A DNA stretch of 64,000 nt from Cellulomonas sp. JZ18 (GTDB lineage Bacteria > Actinomycetota > Actinomycetes > Actinomycetales > Cellulomonadaceae), in the NCBI RefSeq assembly GCF_009720485.1, contig NZ_CP045245.1:372001-436000 (forward strand), in the 5' to 3' direction. The translations under genes were made by a program, and so were the position numbers. Of this stretch, positions 1 through 8,911 are shown piece by piece. The notes under the pieces are model-generated. The model made no database searches and was not told where the DNA came from. It saw nothing but the letters and a program-made list of their open reading frames with translations. Within the stretch, counting starts at the first letter, position 1. Each line of letters opens with the position of its first letter.

Positions 1-519
1 CACGCGCAGCGCCTCCTCCGGCAGGAGCAGGGTCGCGGCCGCCACGACGGCCACGGGGGCGAGCCCCACGAGGAACGACTGCCATGCGCGCAGGCGACGG
101 CCGGAGCGCAGCAGCGGACCGGGGGCGACGGCCGCCGCCACCGCGAGGGCCGTCAGGACCAGCACGGTCGTCGCGAAGCCCGCGGTGAGCGACAGCGCCT
201 CGCCGCGCAGCCACGGCGGCAGCGCCCACGTCGTGGCGACCACGCCCCCGACCTGGACCAGCGTCTCGACCCCCGCGCGCACCCGCCACCGACGCGGGAC
301 GGGTGCGGCGACCGCCTCGGCGAGGGTCGCGGCGTACGCGGCCGGGTCGCCGAAGGCCGTCGCCGCGTCCTGCCCCGAGTCGACGCAGTGCGCCTCGACC
401 TCGGCGAGCGCGCCGCCGATCGTCGAGCCCGGCACGTCGCGCAGGCGCAGCTCGAGCACGAGGCGCTCGCGCCAGGCGGCGTCGACGTGCGGGGCGATCG
501 TGCGCGGGTCGCTGGGCAT
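1..519 (-). CDS. HAAS-domain membrane protein, 3' end outside window
   Basis: This is a partial gene running off the left edge, with 173 codons visible from ATG at 519. The N-terminal ~75 residues match the HAAS signalling domain pattern (AWRERLVLELRLRDVPG, then a LAEVEAHCVDSGQ helix), followed by at least three hydrophobic segments. It is a paralogue of the next gene (577-1325), which has the same N-terminus. Known: HAAS/DUF1700 proteins sit beside PadR regulators and are thought to couple them to the membrane. Here PadR and both HAAS genes run in one direction. The substrate or signal is unknown. Confidence 0.75.
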   Translation of the reverse strand, partial: MPSDPRTIAPHVDAAWRERLVLELRLRDVPGSTIGGALAEVEAHCVDSGQDAATAFGDPAAYAATLAEAVAAPVPRRWRVRAGVETLVQVGGVVATTWALPPWLRGEALSLTAGFATTVLVLTALAVAAAVAPGPLLRSGRRLRAWQSFLVGLAPVAVVAAATLLLPEEALRV

Positions 520-576
520 CGGGACCTCCGGGCGGGCGACGACGGGCTGGTGGGGAGCGGGGGGTGCGGGCGGGCG

Positions 577-1325
577 TCAGTCCGGGAGGGCCACGCCGAG
601 CACGGCGACCAGGACGGCGGTCACCACCCACGCGCCCCACACGTGCGTGAGGTCGAGCGCCCGCAGCTGCCACGGTCGCGGCCCGGGCGCGCCGTCGCCG
701 TCGGGGAGCGGACGGGGTCCTGGTGCAGCCGGGCGCGCGACCGCAGCGTGAGGACGGTCCCGGTGACGAGGAGCGCGAGCCCCAGCACGGCCAGCGGCGC
801 GGCCGGCAGCTCGACGGCCACCTCGGGAGCGAGCAGCGCCGCCGCGACGCTGGTGCCGGGGACGAGAAGGGAGGCGAGGACGATCCGCCAGACCGAGCCC
901 TCGAGCAGGTACCGCAGCACGGGCGTGGGCCACCGGGTGATCGCCACCATCCCCGCCCCGACCGCGAGCAGGACGACGAGCGCAGCCAGGTGCACCTCGG
1001 AGGGCTCGCCGCGCAGCCACGCGACCGCGCCGGAGGTCGTCGCCACGATGCCGAGGGTCTCGACGGCCGCCGGGACGACGGTGCGCAGCGGCACCGGCTC
1101 GTCGTCGCGCCGGCCGGCGGCCGCGGCGAGCGCGGCGCCGTACGCGCGGGCGTCGCCGAAGGCCTCCTGCGCGCTCTGCCCGGAGTCGAGGCAGTGCGCC
1201 TCGACCTCCGCGAGGGCGGCGCCGATCGCGTCCCCGGGCACGTCGTGCAGGCGCAGCTCGACGACGAGGTCGTCACGCCACGTGGCGTCGACGTGCGGGG
1301 CGAGGGCGGCGAGGTCGTGGCTCAT
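577..1325 (-). CDS. HAAS-domain membrane protein (apparent frameshift)
   Basis: The ATG at 1325 overlaps the PadR stop (ATGA), so the two are translationally coupled. The N-terminal HAAS domain (HVDATWRDDLVVELRLHD, LAEVEAHCLDSGQ) is followed by four or more hydrophobic helices. The frame breaks near 714-717 (a run of four G on the + strand). Restoring one base joins the body to a last helix, AWVVTAVLVAVLGVALPD, ending at 577. The 749-nt span is one short of 250 codons. It is probably a sensory or regulatory membrane partner of PadR and a duplicate of the gene at 1-519. Confidence 0.75.
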
Positions 1326-1720
1326 CGGGGCACCTCCGTGCCGGTCACGAACGTGCGGGTCAGGTCGGCGAAGCGGGCCCACTCGGCGGCGTCGCGGCGC
1401 AGCCGCTCGCGGCCGTCGTCGGTGAGCTCGTAGTACTTGCGCCCGGGGCCGCCCTCGCCGGGGCGCCACTCCTCGCGGACGAGGCCGGCGGTGTGCAGGC
1501 GGCCGAGCAACGGGTAGAGCGTGCCGCCCTTGACCTCGCCGAGCCCGGCGGCGTCGAGCCGCTGGGCGATGTCGTAGCCGTACGTGGCGCCGTCGGCGAG
1601 GACCCGCAGGACGCACAGGGTGAGGACGCCGCGGAGCCACTCGCCGGGCCAGTCGGCGGCGGGCGCGTCACCGGGCGCGGCGACGGGCGCGGCGACGGCT
1701 GCGGGGCGGGGGGCGGGCAC
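1322..1720 (-). CDS. PadR family transcriptional regulator
   Basis: 132 aa, GTG start. A winged-helix PadR core occupies residues ~30-110, with the family signature YGYDIAQRL, then GTLYPLLGRLHTAGLV and GRKYYELTDDGRERL. The N-terminal ~25 residues are a low-complexity Ala/Pro extension. It is the first gene of a three-gene operon with two HAAS-domain proteins and overlaps the next start by 4 bp. A -10 box sits 7 nt before the GTG, so the mRNA is probably leaderless and this GTG is a natural start. It likely represses its own operon through the adjacent CTAG repeats. The ligand is unknown. Confidence 0.9.
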   Translation of the reverse strand: MPAPRPAAVAAPVAAPGDAPAADWPGEWLRGVLTLCVLRVLADGATYGYDIAQRLDAAGLGEVKGGTLYPLLGRLHTAGLVREEWRPGEGGPGRKYYELTDDGRERLRRDAAEWARFADLTRTFVTGTEVPR

Positions 1721-1723
1721 GGG

Positions 1724-1756
1724 CTAGACAGTACGCCTGACTAGATGGCCGCACAA
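1724..1756 (-). promoter_or_regulatory. Leaderless promoter and possible operator of the padR operon
   Basis: Read on the minus strand there is a -35 TTGTGC (1756-1751), a 17-bp spacer and a -10 TACTGT (1733-1728), with the GTG start 7 nt further on. Two CTAG tetramers at 1724-1727 and 1741-1744 flank the -10 and could be PadR half-sites. The spacing is seen directly. Operator function is inferred from autoregulation being common in PadR proteins. Confidence 0.55.
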
Positions 1757-1802
1757 CCTACCTGGGCGACGCCGTCCCGCCCGCGGTGCGGCCCGGGAAC
1801 GC

Positions 1803-1840
1803 CACGAGGGCGCCCCGGCCGAAGCCGGGACGCCCTCGTG
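1803..1840 (-). terminator. Terminator hairpin of the cold-shock gene
   Basis: A 17-bp stem (1803-1819 with 1824-1840, one mismatch) has the tetraloop CGAA and lies 18 bp past the end of the cold-shock gene. It also sits in the gap before the PadR operon and could insulate the two. Confidence 0.75.
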
Positions 1841-1857
1841 ATGAGCTGTGGTGTCGC

Positions 1858-2061
1858 TCAGACAGGCTGCACGTTCGACGCCTGCGGGCCCTTCGGGCCC
1901 TGCTGCACGTCGAACTGCACGCGCTGGTTCTCCTCGAGCGAGCGGTAGCCGCTCGACTGGATGGCCGAGTAGTGGACGAAGACGTCAGCGCCGCCGTCCT
2001 CGGGGGCGATGAAGCCGAAGCCCTTCTCGGCGTTGAACCACTTCACGATGCCAGTGGGCAT
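1858..2061 (-). CDS. Cold-shock protein (CspA family)
   Basis: 67 aa, the usual length. This is a single CSD OB-fold that binds single-stranded RNA/DNA and acts as an RNA chaperone in the cytoplasm. Both RNP motifs are present: KGFGFI (RNP1) and VFVHY (RNP2), plus the start [18 protein letters not shown] typical of actinobacterial CspA. The ATG at 2061 is preceded by a GAGGAGAA ribosome site. It is monocistronic with its own terminator. A probable -10 about 140 nt upstream implies a long 5' leader, as is usual for cold-shock mRNAs. Confidence 0.95.
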   Translation of the reverse strand: MPTGIVKWFNAEKGFGFIAPEDGGADVFVHYSAIQSSGYRSLEENQRVQFDVQQGPKGPQASNVQPV

Positions 2062-2206
2062 GGTGTTCTCCTCATGCGGGTTGGTACGACCCCGACGACC
2101 GGGACCGGTGAATCACGGCGTCGTCGTCCGCTCCGGAGAACGAGAGACCCCACGGCAGGACCGTCGGGCCGACAAGCGATGCACTGCGACTACGGCGACC
2201 ACCCTA
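2062..2206 (-). promoter_or_regulatory. Cold-shock gene leader and candidate -10
   Basis: A minus-strand TAGGGT at 2206-2201 could be the -10 of the cold-shock gene, giving a leader of about 130 nt. No convincing -35 is seen. A long leader fits the known regulation of csp mRNAs by RNA structure, but I cannot assign a structure. Confidence 0.3.
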
Positions 2207-2319
2207 GCCGCCCGGACGCCCCGCGGCGAGTGGGAAATCGGTCATGATCGCAGCACCCGTGGCGGAACGGTGCGTTCCCGGCGCCGGGCGGCGGGGCGTC
2301 CCGTGCCAGGCTGGCGCGC

Positions 2320-3392
2320 ATGGACGAGCGGGGACGGGCGTCGACGGGGTCGGTCACGGACGTCGCGGGCGTGCGCGTCGGGCACGCGCAGCGCGTGGGC
2401 GAGGGGTGGCTCACCGGCGTCACGGTCGTCCTGCCGCCGCCGGGCACGGTCGGCGGGGTCGACGTCCGCGGCGGCGGGCCCGGCACGCACGAGACCGACG
2501 CGCTGGACCCGCGGACCCTCGTGCCCACGGTCGACGCCGTGGCCCTCACCGGCGGCAGCGCCTACGGGCTGGTCGCGGCGCACGGCGTGCAGCGGTGGCT
2601 CGCCGAGCAGGGGCGCGGTTTCCCCGTCTCCGACGTGCCGGGCGAGGTCGTGCCGATCGTGCCGGCCGCGGCCGTCTTCGACCTCGGCCGCGGCGGCGTG
2701 TTCACGCACCACCCCGACGTCGCGATGGGGTACGCAGCCGCCGCGGCGGCCGGTGCCTCGGGGCCGGGTGCACCGGTCGCGCGCGGCTCGGTGGGGCGGG
2801 GACGGGCGCCGCGCTCGCGGGGGCGCGCTGGAAGGGCGGCGTGGGCACCGCGTCCGTCCGGCTCGCCGCGCTCGGGGTCGTCGTCGGCGCGCTCGTCGTC
2901 GTCAACGCGGCCGGGGCGCCGGTGGGCCTCGGCGCGCCGGCGTCCCCGCCCGGCGGGCCGCTCGCGCCCGACGGTGCGCCCCGGGTCACGCCCCTGCCGC
3001 CCGGCGCGCGCGGCGACGCGCCCGGTGCGGCCACGCCGGGGGCGCCGCCGCCCGGCGCGGGTCCGGCCACCGGTGCCCCGCTCAACACGACCCTCGCGGT
3101 CGTCGCCACCGACGCCGTGCTCGACCCGGCGGAGGCGTCGCGCACGGCCGGCACCGCCCACGACGGCCTCGCACGGGCGCTGGACCCGGTGCACACGCTC
3201 GCGGACGGCGACACCGTGTTCGCGCTGGCGACCGGCGCCGTCACGCTGCCCGACGCCCGTGCCGCACGCGTGGCCGCGCTCGTCGCGGTGCAGGCCGCGG
3301 CGGCCACGGCCGTCCAGGCCGCGGTGGAGGACGCGGTGCGCTCCGCGGCAGGCGCGCGCACGCCCGCCGTGCACCTGCCGTCCTGGTGCTGA
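2320..3392 (+). CDS. P1/S58 family peptidase, DmpA/NylC-like (apparent frameshift)
   Basis: Begins at ATG 2320 with the family N-terminus SVTDVAGVRVGHAQ, then TGGSAYGL in the middle. Near 2790-2795 the frame shifts within a run of four G; one extra G restores VGAGTGAALAGARWKGG. The C-terminal half contains PLNTTLAVVATDA, where S58 proteins cleave themselves before a Thr/Ser that becomes the nucleophile. Family members are N-terminal-nucleophile aminopeptidases or amidases (DmpA, nylon oligomer hydrolase NylC). The substrate cannot be read from sequence. The span of 1073 nt is one short of 358 codons, which supports an indel rather than decay. Confidence 0.8.
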
Positions 3393-3449
3393 CGGGGTCG
3401 GCGGGCGCGCCGGGCGCCGGTGCGGGCGCCCGTGGTCGCCGCCCCGGGC

Positions 3450-3959
3450 TCAGCGGGCGCGGTCGAGCAGGCCGCGCAGGTAGGCCGCCTGGCCGACGTG
3501 CTGCAGGTCGTCGGCCAGGACGCTCACGAGGCGCACGCCGAGCGTGACGGGCGGGTCCCAGTCCTCGTCGACCACGACGTCGAGGTCGTCGTCGGTCAGG
3601 CGCTCGAGGTACGCGAGGGTCGCCGCCGTCGCCGCGTCGAGGTAGCCGAGCAGCAGGTCGGCGGGTGCGTGCACGCGGCCGACGTCGTCGGGGGACTGCC
3701 CGTAGCCGGTCGCGCCCGTGTCGAACGGGAGCGCGAACCGCTCCGCCCAGCCCTGCGCCGTCCACACCTCCTCGACGCGGGCGAGGGGCGCGACCTGCGC
3801 GTCCTGGACGCGGGCCACGTGCCACGCGAGCCAGGCCAGCGTGTTCGCCCGCGGGTCGGGGCGTGCGGTCAGGAGCGCCTCGTCCGCACCCTCGAGCGCC
3901 GCGCGCAGCTCCTCGCCGATCCGTCCGAACCCGTCCGCCAGCACCTGTGCCGAGCGCAT
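3450..3959 (-). CDS. DinB/DUF664 family protein
   Basis: 169 aa from ATG 3959. The four-helix DinB/mycothiol-transferase pattern is visible: TLAWLAWHVARVQDAQV near residues 37-55 and DDLQHVGQAAYLRG near the end, giving three potential metal-binding His positions. Family members are metal-dependent and often use mycothiol or bacillithiol; the substrate here is unknown. It is transcribed away from the CPBP gene, and the shared 184-bp gap contains an unusually AT-rich patch. Confidence 0.8.
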   Translation of the reverse strand: MRSAQVLADGFGRIGEELRAALEGADEALLTARPDPRANTLAWLAWHVARVQDAQVAPLARVEEVWTAQGWAERFALPFDTGATGYGQSPDDVGRVHAPADLLLGYLDAATAATLAYLERLTDDDLDVVVDEDWDPPVTLGVRLVSVLADDLQHVGQAAYLRGLLDRAR

Positions 3960-4050
3960 CGCGCCTCCCGTGCTCGTCGTCGTCCCCCACCGCGGGGACC
4001 GTGCGCACCCCGACGCTACGGAGGGCGCCCGGAGCGTGCACCCCGACGAC

Positions 4051-4076
4051 AACTGTTTGGTAACATCTATAACAAG
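4051..4076. promoter_or_regulatory. AT-rich divergent promoter segment
   Basis: Between the DinB and CPBP genes an AT-rich patch stands out in a GC-rich window. It includes TATAAC at 4068-4073, a plausible -10 for the CPBP gene on the plus strand. The repeated TTNGTAAC/TATAAC flavour could also be an operator. No clear -35 is seen. Confidence 0.35.
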
Positions 4077-4143
4077 CGCGAGACGGAGTCGCGCCGCACC
4101 ATCCTGTGCCCCACCGTGCCGCACCGCCCCAGGGAGGACCCCG

Positions 4144-5168
4144 ATGACCGTCCCCGCCCCCGTCCCCCGGCCGCCGACGACGGTGCGGGAGCCGCCGCCG
4201 TCCGTCCCGCCGCGGCGGTCCCCGCCGGCGGCGACCCCTGGCCGGCCCGGGTGCCGTGGCGCGCCGTCGTGACGTTCGTGCTCGTCGCGTGCGGGCTCGC
4301 CTGGCTCGTCGCGCTGCCGCTGTGGACCGGGGACGGGCTCGCGTCACCGTTCTTGGCGCTGCTCGCCGTCGTCGTCATGTGGACCCCGGCGGCCGCGGTC
4401 CTCGTCGTCACGCTCCTGCAGAAGGTGCCCGCCCGGGACCGGCTGCGTGCGCTCGGCGTGCGGCCGCTGCGCCCGCTGCGCCGCACGCTCGGGCTCACCG
4501 CGGTCGGGCTCGTCGCGCCGATCGTCCTCGTGGCCGCCGTGACCCTGCTCGCCGGCGCCCTCGGCCTCGTGCACCTGGACCTCACCGGCTTCTCCGGCTT
4601 CGCCGCGCAGCTCGAGCGGACGCTGCCCGCCGGGGCGCAGCTGCCGCCCGTGGGGGTCCTGGTGGCCGCGCAGCTCGTCGCCCTCCCGTTCGGCGCCCTC
4701 GTCAACAGCCTCGCCGCGCTCGGCGAGGAGGTCGGCTGGCGCGGGTGGCTGCTGCCGGCGCTGCTGCCGCTCGGCACGTGGCCGGCCCTGCTCGTCTCCG
4801 GCGCGGTGTGGGGTCTGTGGCACGCGCCGCTGATCCTGCTCGGGTACAACTTCGGCCGGACCGACGTCGTCGGGGTGCTGCTCATGGTCGGCGGGTGCGT
4901 CGCGTGGGGCGTGCTGCTCGGGTGGCTGCGCCTGCGCAGCGGGTCGCTCTGGCCGCCCGTGGTGGCGCACGGTGCGCTCAACGCCGTCGCCGGGCTCGTG
5001 GCGGTGCTGGTCGCCGTGGGCGAGACACCGGACATGGCGGTCGTCGGGCCGCTCGGGCTGGTCGCGTGGGGCGTCCTCGCGGTCGTCGCCGTCGTCCTCG
5101 TCGTGACCGGGCAGCTCGGGCGGCGACCCGCCGACGGCACCGTGCGGGTGGTGGCGTCCACGCCCTGA
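4144..5168 (+). CDS. CPBP family intramembrane metalloprotease (apparent frameshift)
   Basis: About 341 aa if one C is restored in the five-C run at 4164-4168. Without it, the ATG at 4144, which has a GGGAGGA ribosome site, would read into a short dead-end frame. After a Pro/Ala-rich N-terminus there are about eight membrane helices. CPBP motifs are clear: EEVGWRGWLLP (the EExxxR glutamates) followed by WGLWHAPLIL and later AHGALNAV. Known family roles are prenyl-protein (CaaX-like) proteolysis and bacteriocin self-immunity; the role here is unknown. The only in-frame alternative start is GTG 4249, which lacks a ribosome site. Confidence 0.85.
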
Positions 5169-5181
5169 CGCGGGCCGGACG

Positions 5182-6039
5182 TCAGCCGACCAGGTGCTCG
5201 CTGCGCTCCCACAGCACGCGCGCGAGCACCGGGTCGTCGGCACGGCGGTTCACCCGGGCGATGCGGCCGTCGGCCCAGTACTGCCCCGACGGCCAGTCCA
5301 CCCCGGGCCTCCCGTCGGCCAGGCGCACGAGGTCGCGCGCGCCCACCTCGGGCGTGCGCAGGACCCGCGTGCCCAGGGACGAGCGGTAGAACCAGCCGGA
5401 CAGGTCCCGGGACGTGCCCGCGAAGCTCGTCGCGACGCCCCCCGGGTGCACCGCCGCCGACGCGAGGCCGGCCCGGTGGTACCGGCGGTGCAGCTCGCGC
5501 GTGAACAGCACGTTGGCGAGCTTGGCGTCCCCGTAGGCGCGGAACGGGACGTAGCGGCGGGTGTCGGCGGGGCCGCCGAGGACGCCGACCTGGTGGGCCG
5601 TCAGCCGGGACAGCGCGTGGGCACCGCTCGACGTCGTCACCACCGCACCCCGAGCGGCGAGGAGCCGGTCGAGCAGCAGGCGCGTGAGCAGGAACGGCGC
5701 CAGGTGGTCGACCTGGAACGTCGTCTCGAGTCCGTCGTCCGTGACGACGCGCTCCGGGAAGAGGCCGCCGGCGTTGTTCACCAGCACGTCGATGCGCGGG
5801 TGCGCCGCGAGCAGGCGCTCGGCGAGGTCGCGCACCTGGTCCAGGTGCGCGAAGTCCGCCAGGTACGCGGGTCCGCCGACCTCGTCCGCCACGCGCCGCG
5901 TGCGCTGCGGGTTCCGGCCGACGACGACGACCTCGTGACCGCGTGCGGCGAGGGCGCGCGCCGCCGCGGCGCCGATCCCGTCGCTCGCCCCCGTGACCAC
6001 GACCGTGCGCCGTCCGGGCTGCTGCGCGTCCTGGGTCAT
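5182..6039 (-). CDS. SDR family NAD(P)-dependent oxidoreductase
   Basis: 285 aa from ATG 6039 with GAGGAG upstream. A Rossmann fold carries the cofactor motif TGASDGIG (residues ~16-23) and NNAGG in the middle; a SSG serine is followed by YGDAKLAN (the YxxxK catalytic pair). The layout resembles retinol dehydrogenase/WW-domain-oxidoreductase-like SDRs (FQVDHLAPFLLT, the AVHPGGVAT loop). The substrate is unknown. It converges with the CPBP gene, with only 13 bp between the two ends. Confidence 0.9.
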   Translation of the reverse strand: MTQDAQQPGRRTVVVTGASDGIGAAAARALAARGHEVVVVGRNPQRTRRVADEVGGPAYLADFAHLDQVRDLAERLLAAHPRIDVLVNNAGGLFPERVVTDDGLETTFQVDHLAPFLLTRLLLDRLLAARGAVVTTSSGAHALSRLTAHQVGVLGGPADTRRYVPFRAYGDAKLANVLFTRELHRRYHRAGLASAAVHPGGVATSFAGTSRDLSGWFYRSSLGTRVLRTPEVGARDLVRLADGRPGVDWPSGQYWADGRIARVNRRADDPVLARVLWERSEHLVG

Positions 6040-6089
6040 GCGTGCTCCTCGGTACGGGGGCCCGGGCGGCGGCGCCGGCGCTGGTGACG

Positions 6090-6536
6090 CTACGGAGCCG
6101 CGCCCGCGCCCGCGACCCGTGCGGGACGCACCAGGGCCGTGGGATCGGGCGGGGCGAAGCCGAACCGCTCGTACAGGCCGTGCGCGTCGCGCGTGAACAG
6201 GGTCCAGCGCATGTGCGCACCCGGGCCCTCGTCGATCATGCGGCGGACGAGGCGCTTGCCGAGCCCGTGGCCGCGGTGCCCGTCGACCACGAACACGTCC
6301 GCCAGGTACCCGAACCGCACGCCGTCGGACACCGCGCGCGCGAAGCCCACCTGCGTCCCGTCGGGCGCGTACGCGCCGACCACGCGCCAGGCGACGCGCA
6401 CCTGCTCCTCGACCTCCACGCGCGTGCGGTCGCGCCCCCAGTACGCCTCCCGGGAGAGGAACGCCCACACGACGTCGAGGTCGACGCGCGCCGGGTCGTC
6501 GTCGAGCTCGTACCCGTCCGGGTCGGGCCCGCGCAC
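6090..6536 (-). CDS. GNAT family N-acetyltransferase
   Basis: 148 aa from GTG 6536. The acetyl-CoA signature is HRGHGLGKRLVRRM (pattern R/QxxGxG/A), followed by the typical final GLYERFGFAPPD. It matches the compact GNAT type that acts on small molecules or protein termini. It starts 1 bp after the stop of the upstream unknown gene (6538-7023), so the two are probably co-expressed. The acceptor substrate is unknown. Confidence 0.85.
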   Translation of the reverse strand: MRGPDPDGYELDDDPARVDLDVVWAFLSREAYWGRDRTRVEVEEQVRVAWRVVGAYAPDGTQVGFARAVSDGVRFGYLADVFVVDGHRGHGLGKRLVRRMIDEGPGAHMRWTLFTRDAHGLYERFGFAPPDPTALVRPARVAGAGAAP

Positions 6537-6537
6537 G

Positions 6538-7023
6538 TCAGGCGACGGAGGCGAGCAGCCGGATCCGCTCGCCGAGGGCGACGTCGTCGACGCGCGGCGC
6601 GACGCCGCGGCCGGCGGGCAGGAACGACGTGACGAGCGGGCCGAGACGGTCCAGGTCGACGTCGACGAGCGTGGCCCCGCCCTCCGAGCGGGCGGTCGCG
6701 ACGCCCGCCGGCAGCTTCGCGAGCTGACCGCGCACGGCGTCCGTGACGAACGACGAGAGGTCCATGCGCAGCGTCGGGTGCTGCGCCACCACCGCCACCC
6801 GCCACGTGCGGCCGGTGACGCCGCGGTCCTCGACGCGGACGTCGACCGGACCGGCCAGGCGCGTGGCCATGCGCACGGCACCGGGCACGCCCGGGAGCTC
6901 GTGCACCGCGACCGTCGCGTGCACGGTGCTGCCGGACCCGCGGACGTCACGCACGGCCGTGGGCAGCACGTCGGCGGCGCGGGCGAGGACGAGGGCCTCG
7001 TCGAGGGCGAGGGTGAGCTCCAT
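6538..7023 (-). CDS. Hypothetical protein
   Basis: 161 aa from ATG 7023. I do not recognise a family. The sequence alternates short beta-like stretches (VHATVAVHELPGV, VDVRVEDRGVTG, TWRVAVVAQHP), with no signal peptide or membrane segment, which suggests a soluble beta-rich or alpha/beta protein. It lies directly upstream of the GNAT gene with 1 bp between them and follows a DUF1905 gene in the same direction, so it is likely part of one transcription unit. Confidence 0.7.
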   Translation of the reverse strand: MELTLALDEALVLARAADVLPTAVRDVRGSGSTVHATVAVHELPGVPGAVRMATRLAGPVDVRVEDRGVTGRTWRVAVVAQHPTLRMDLSSFVTDAVRGQLAKLPAGVATARSEGGATLVDVDLDRLGPLVTSFLPAGRGVAPRVDDVALGERIRLLASVA

Positions 7024-7069
7024 CCCGCCAGGCTACGGGGGCGCGCCGACGCGCACCGCCCGGACGACC

Positions 7070-7360
7070 TCAGACGTCGACGAGCCGCAGCGTGACCGGC
7101 ACGGTGTCGCCCGGCCCGACGTCGGCGGCGGCGCGCACGGCCTTCTTGACCGGCAGCACGAACGTCTCGCGGGTCCTGTCGGGGAACAGCGAGGTGCGCC
7201 ACGTCGTCGGGCCGAGCGTCACCTCGACCCGCACCGAGCCGAACCCGCCCTGCCGGCCGCGCGTCAGGTCGTCCACCTCGTCCGCGACGTCGAACGGCAC
7301 CGCGAGGAACACCCAGGCGCTCTCCTGGAACAACGGGGCGTCGAACGCGAACTCGGCCAC
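7070..7360 (-). CDS. DUF1905 domain protein
   Basis: 96 aa. It has the DUF1905 pattern: an ESAWVFLAVPFDVADEV start, a central GFGSVRVEVTLGPTTWRTSLFP and the ending LPVKKAVRAAADVGPGDTVPV. The fold is a small AbrB-like beta barrel that often accompanies bacteriocin-protection-type (YdeI/OmpD) domains; function is unproven. A second DUF1905 protein lies at 51212-51463. Confidence 0.85.
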   Translation of the reverse strand: MAEFAFDAPLFQESAWVFLAVPFDVADEVDDLTRGRQGGFGSVRVEVTLGPTTWRTSLFPDRTRETFVLPVKKAVRAAADVGPGDTVPVTLRLVDV

Positions 7361-7433
7361 GGGCGGACGCTAGCGCCTGGGACCGACACCCGGCTGCGGG
7401 TGCCGGCCCGGCGGAGCAGTCGGGACGGGCCCG

Positions 7434-8081
7434 TCACATGTCCCGGTAGCGGCGGGCCGCGGCGAGGTCGGCGCGCAGCTCGTCCGCGGTGCGGCGCGCG
7501 CCGTAGCCCGGGGTGTCGCGCTGGATGCGCCACCCCTCGGACAGAGGGCTGAGCTCGACGGCGTCGAAGCCGAACTCGTCCAGGAGCGCCACGACGCGGG
7601 CCCGGGCGTCGTCGTCGTCCGCGGCGACGACGAGGGCACGGCGGCCCGGCGTCCCGGCGGGGGAGCCGTCCGTCGTCAGCTCGGCGGCGAGGATGTGGTT
7701 GAACGCCTTGACGACGTGGGACTGCGGCAGGTGCCGCTGGAGCAGCTCCGCGGTCGTCGTCGACTCGTCGTCGAGCTCCGCGACCTGCCCGTCGCGCTGC
7801 GGGTAGTAGTTGGTGGTGTCGATGACGACCTTGCCCGCGAGCGGCTCGACCGGCACGGTCTCGATCGCCTTCAGCGGGATGGTGACGACGACGAGGTCGC
7901 CCGCCTCCGCCGCCTCCTGGGGCGTGCCCGCCCGCGCCCGGTCGCCGAGCTCGGCGACGAGGTCGACCAGCGTGTGCGGTCCGCGGGAGTTGCTCACCAC
8001 CACGTCGTAGCCGTGCCGCACCGCGAGACGCGCGAGCTGCGAGCCGATGTTGCCTGCACCGATGAGTCCGATGGTCGTCAT
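7434..8081 (-). CDS. NADPH-dependent F420 reductase-like oxidoreductase
   Basis: 215 aa from ATG 8081. An N-terminal Rossmann motif GLIGAGNIGSQLARLA is followed by VVVSNSRGP (NADP-binding pattern of F420:NADPH oxidoreductase), then VVIDTTNYY and VVKAFNHI. Length matches the F420-dependent NADP reductase/DLAT-like family (~215 aa). The likely reaction is hydride exchange between F420 and NADP, or reduction of another substrate with NADPH. The LLM-type enzyme at 47541 could be an F420 user, but the two are not linked. Confidence 0.85.
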   Translation of the reverse strand: MTTIGLIGAGNIGSQLARLAVRHGYDVVVSNSRGPHTLVDLVAELGDRARAGTPQEAAEAGDLVVVTIPLKAIETVPVEPLAGKVVIDTTNYYPQRDGQVAELDDESTTTAELLQRHLPQSHVVKAFNHILAAELTTDGSPAGTPGRRALVVAADDDDARARVVALLDEFGFDAVELSPLSEGWRIQRDTPGYGARRTADELRADLAAARRYRDM

Positions 8082-8250
8082 GTCGGCGTGCAACACGCCG
8101 CCCGCCCCGCCGTGTTCCCTGGTCAGCGCGCTGCGTCGTGCCCGGGGCCGCGCGTCGCGGCGCGCGAGGCCCGGCGCCGTCGCGTCGCGGACCGCGGGCG
8201 GCCCTCGCAGCGCTGCGTCGCCCGGGCGGTCGCGCCCGCGACGGCCGTGC

Positions 8251-8760
8251 TCACGGGCGGGTCGTACCCGACCCCGCTGCCGGCGGCGCGAGCGGCGCGG
8301 CGGAGGCCGGGCGCAGCATCGTGACGTGGGGGATGCCGTCCTCCGAGTAGACGTCCGACGCCTCGGTGAAGCCGAACCGCGCGTACCAGCCCGCCAGGTG
8401 CGCCTGCGCGTCGAGCACCTGCTCGCGCGCGCCCGCCGTCGCGACCGCGACGCGCATGAGCCGCGACGCGAGGCCCTCGTTGCGCGCCGACCGTGCCACG
8501 CACACCCGCCCGATGCGGGCGCGTGCGGGCGTCGAGTCCGTCGCCCCGTCCTCCAGCAGGCGCAGGTAGCCGACGAGGCGCCCGTTGCGCGTGGCCAGCA
8601 GGTGCTGCGTGCCGGGCTCCAGGTCGCGCCCGTCGATCTCCGGGTAGGCGCACCGCTGCTCGACGACGAACACGTCGACGCGCAGGCGCAGGACGTCGTA
8701 GGCCTGCACCGGCGTGAGGTCGTCCCAGGCCGACCAGGTCAGGGCGATCGCGTCGGTCAC
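8251..8760 (-). CDS. GNAT family acetyltransferase, ElaA-like
   Basis: 169 aa from GTG 8760 with GGGAGGATC upstream. The start TPVQAYDVLRLRVDVFVVEQ and the middle GRDLEPGTQHLLA match the ElaA family. The acetyl-CoA loop reads VARSARNEGLASRLM, and FGF appears near the end. The C-terminal ~20 residues are Ala/Pro low complexity. The physiological substrate is unknown. The gap of 169 bp to the F420-reductase-like gene holds nothing I can identify. Confidence 0.85.
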   Translation of the reverse strand: MTDAIALTWSAWDDLTPVQAYDVLRLRVDVFVVEQRCAYPEIDGRDLEPGTQHLLATRNGRLVGYLRLLEDGATDSTPARARIGRVCVARSARNEGLASRLMRVAVATAGAREQVLDAQAHLAGWYARFGFTEASDVYSEDGIPHVTMLRPASAAPLAPPAAGSGTTRP

Positions 8761-8911
8761 CGCCGGATCCTCCCACGGCGCGCCCGGGTCGGCGGTCGCG
8801 TCGTCGTCCACGCTGCGGACAGGTCCCCGGAACCCGCCCGCGGCCCGGTGGCGCACCGCTACGCTCCCCGCGCACGGCCGCCGTCGTGGGCGGGTGCGGA
8901 AGGGACCCGGC

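Noticed and set aside
7361..7433. A small gene between DUF1905 and the F420-reductase-like gene
   Set aside because: Only 73 bp with no start or ribosome site on either strand.
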